8,248 nucleotides of DNA. It comes from Gammaproteobacteria bacterium. Lineage in GTDB: Bacteria > Pseudomonadota > Gammaproteobacteria > Pseudomonadales > JAUIKI01. The notes under the pieces were generated by a model. The model was given only the letters and a program-made list of their open reading frames with translations. It searched no databases and was not told where the DNA came from. The stretch is taken from assembly GCA_030430875.1 (NCBI GenBank), contig JAUIKI010000049.1:1-8248 (forward strand). The letters run 5' to 3'. The position numbers and the translations under genes are program-made. This document shows, one piece after another, positions 6,907-8,248 of this stretch (the first letter of the stretch is position 1; each line of letters begins with the position of its first letter).

Positions 6907-7727
6907 AACTTTGTGGCTTTGAGGTAGGGCTTAACCAGCCGTTTTTTTTAATAGCAGGTCCCTGTGTCATTGAAAGTGAGCAACTTGCTATTGATACAGC
7001 TGGGCAGCTAAAGGAAATCACAAATGCATTAAATATCCCCTTTATTTACAAATCATCCTTTGACAAAGCCAATCGGTCATCCGTTGATAGCTTTCGTGGT
7101 TTGGGCGTTGAAAAGGGGTTGGCAATCTTAGAAAAAGTTAAAAAGACGTTTAATGTGCCTGTGTTAACTGATGTTCATGAAGATACACCATTGGACGAAG
7201 TGGCAAGCGTGGTGTCTGTGTTGCAAACTCCCGCCTTTTTGTGTCGCCAAACTAATTTTATTCAATCAGTTTGTCGCCAAGGGTTGCCGGTGAACATTAA
7301 AAAAGGCCAATTTTTAGCACCGTGGGATATGCAGCAGGTGGTGAATAAAGCGAAAGCGACAGATAATCAAAATATTATGGTTTGTGAGCGTGGAGCATCG
7401 TTTGGGTATAATAATTTAGTGTCTGATATGCGATCACTGGTCATTATGCGTGACACAAACTGCCCGGTTGTTTTTGATGCGACTCATTCTGTGCAGTTAC
7501 CAGGTGGAAAAGGCAATGTTTCAGATGGGCAGCGCGAATTTGTGCCAGCGCTTGCCAAAGCAGCGATTGCCGTCGGTGTGGCAGGTGTTTTTATGGAAAC
7601 CCACCCAGATCCAGACAAGGCGTTGAGTGATGGCCCGAATGCATGGCCTCTGGGGCAGATGCAGTCATTATTAGAGCAATTAAAGCAGTTGGATGATTTG
7701 GTGAAACAACAAGACCAGCTGAGTTAG
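6903..7727 (+). CDS. kdsA: 3-deoxy-8-phosphooctulonate synthase (KDO-8-phosphate synthase), metal-dependent type
   Basis: KdsA condenses phosphoenolpyruvate with arabinose-5-phosphate to give Kdo-8-phosphate, the precursor of the Kdo that links lipid A to the LPS core. The 274 residues form the whole TIM-barrel enzyme (E. coli 284). Visible: AGPCVIES (18-25), KSSFDKANRSS (50-60), LTDVHEDTP (88-96), AFLCRQTNF (111-119), NIKKGQFLAP (131-140), CERGASFGYNNLVSDMR (161-177), FDATHSVQLPGG (191-202) and METHPDPDKALSDGPNAWPL (231-250). Cys21, His195, Glu232 and Asp243 occupy the four metal-ligand positions known for the metal-dependent class; the metal-free E. coli type has Asn in place of that Cys. 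The ATG at 6903 lies inside the pyrG stop, so the two are co-translated. Since Kdo is later activated by CTP, pairing with pyrG makes sense. eno, a common next gene, is not visible; another small gene follows. Confidence 0.97.
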   Translation: MKLCGFEVGLNQPFFLIAGPCVIESEQLAIDTAGQLKEITNALNIPFIYKSSFDKANRSSVDSFRGLGVEKGLAILEKVKKTFNVPVLTDVHEDTPLDEVASVVSVLQTPAFLCRQTNFIQSVCRQGLPVNIKKGQFLAPWDMQQVVNKAKATDNQNIMVCERGASFGYNNLVSDMRSLVIMRDTNCPVVFDATHSVQLPGGKGNVSDGQREFVPALAKAAIAVGVAGVFMETHPDPDKALSDGPNAWPLGQMQSLLEQLKQLDDLVKQQDQLS

Positions 7728-7759
7728 TGTGTCATTTCTGCCGATCTTTACCATACTAG

Positions 7760-7791
7760 AATAAAAATTATACATTTATTGATTTTTTTTT
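7760..7791 (+). terminator. Weak A/T hairpin plus T-run after kdsA
   Basis: AATAAA (7760-7765) and TTTATT (7775-7780) can pair with a nine-base loop, followed closely by nine T (7783-7791), 33 bases after the kdsA stop. The stem has no G-C pair, so it would be unstable; the T-run is the stronger part. It could end the pyrG-kdsA transcript or simply be AT-rich spacer. Confidence 0.3.
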
Positions 7792-7845
7792 AGTACAATT
7801 GGTTTCCTTATAGTGAATCACTTTTAATTTGAGAGGTAATAATAA

Positions 7846-8055
7846 ATGAAATGCAAAACATGGTTTTTATCAGTTGGTGTAATCGGTTGTTTGGTGTCAA
7901 TGCATGTGTCTGCTGATCGTGATAACGATCAATGTTTACAAGAATATCAATCAAAGTGTGATAATATTGCACCAGAAGTGATGTATATATGTTTAGAGAA
8001 CGCTGAGAAAATTTGTAAAGAGAAGAGTTCTGGTTCTGATAATACTACACATTAA
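7846..8055 (+). CDS. Small exported four-cysteine protein, function unknown
   Basis: A 69-residue protein with a signal peptide (basic KCK start, hydrophobic core, likely cleavage VSA-DR after residue 23), giving a mature peptide of about 46 residues. The mature part has exactly four cysteines at 30, 38, 49 and 57, spaced as CX7C, ten residues, CX7C, followed by a polar Lys-Ser-rich tail. The symmetric spacing would suit two helices joined by two disulfides. It also resembles a single short GLG1-type Cys-rich repeat (C-x7-C then CLEN), but this is only a resemblance. It starts at an ATG with a good GAGAGG ribosome site at 7831-7836, nine bases upstream. A TACAAT hexamer at 7794-7799 is a plausible -10, without a matching -35, so it probably has its own promoter. 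I do not recognise a named family. Confidence 0.8.
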   Translation: MKCKTWFLSVGVIGCLVSMHVSADRDNDQCLQEYQSKCDNIAPEVMYICLENAEKICKEKSSGSDNTTH

Positions 8056-8076
8056 TCAATAATCATTTACAAAGTG

Positions 8077-8102
8077 AAAATTGCACAATTCAGTGTGATT
8101 TT
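8077..8102 (+). terminator. Imperfect terminator-like hairpin after the small exported protein gene
   Basis: AAAATTGCAC (8077-8086) can pair with GTGTGATTTT (8093-8102) over a six-base loop, using two G-U pairs, beginning 22 bases after the stop. The stem is AT-rich and the descending arm itself ends in UUUU before GC. It is a weak but plausible intrinsic terminator. Confidence 0.35.
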
Positions 8103-8148
8103 GCTTAAAATGTACAAGTCAAAACAACCTATAATCTGCTTTCTACAA

Positions 8149-8193
8149 ACTGCCATCTGTATCCAGCTTTCAACGTCAGATGTGGGTGGCAGT
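8149..8193. repeat. Interrupted inverted repeat near the right edge
   Basis: ACTGCC (8149-8154) and GGCAGT (8188-8193) form the outer arm, and ATCTG (8155-8159) with CAGAT (8177-8181) continue the pairing, with six unpaired bases (8182-8187) on the right side. A 17-base loop separates the inner arms. The remainder of 8056-8248 shows no convincing gene. The structure could be a leader or a decayed element. Confidence 0.4.
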
Positions 8194-8248
8194 CATAAAT
8201 CATCTGCAACATCTTTGATCGTCTATAAATACCGTTGCTAGAGTGAAA

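Noticed and set aside
8110..8241. A 43-codon plus-strand frame near the right edge
   Set aside because: No ribosome site before its ATG, no recognisable protein features, and it overlaps an inverted repeat and an opposing open frame.

Overview
The window is an AT-rich piece of a bacterial chromosome. It carries a housekeeping gene run typical of gammaproteobacteria: the 3' end of dnaE, then accA, tilS, pyrG and kdsA, all on the + strand. The protein sequences, for example AccA close to the E. coli type with EPLGGAHR, and a KdsA with the Cys metal ligand, fit an AT-rich gammaproteobacterium, possibly of the Legionellales/Coxiella sort. That placement is an inference from remembered family features, not from a search. 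KdsA implies an outer membrane with Kdo-containing lipopolysaccharide.

Region 1 (1-2194): the C-terminal end of the replicative polymerase alpha subunit, a small three-helix membrane protein (DUF2834-like), and the acetyl-CoA carboxylase alpha subunit. Region 2 (2207-3520): tilS, 12 bases after accA and probably translated from a GTG. Region 3 (3554-4991): an accessory islet on the opposite strand that separates tilS from pyrG. It holds a frameshifted lipoprotein gene and an intact exported protein built as an internal duplication of SPOR-like units; neither matches a family I can name with certainty. Region 4 (4992-5271): the divergent intergenic region, with a 15-bp hairpin and an 8-bp tandem duplication. 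Region 5 (5272-7727): pyrG and kdsA, overlapping by four bases (ATGA) and so translationally coupled. Region 6 (7728-8248): a small exported four-cysteine protein with a symmetric CX7C-X10-CX7C pattern, then about 190 bases with two inverted repeats and no convincing gene.

The core genes serve replication (dnaE), fatty acid synthesis (accA), tRNA-Ile2 lysidine formation (tilS), CTP supply (pyrG) and Kdo synthesis (kdsA). The pyrG/kdsA pair is functionally sensible because Kdo is activated with CTP. The least explained material is the minus-strand islet, the hairpin before pyrG and the small Cys-patterned protein. I see no mobile element, CRISPR array, tRNA or rRNA.
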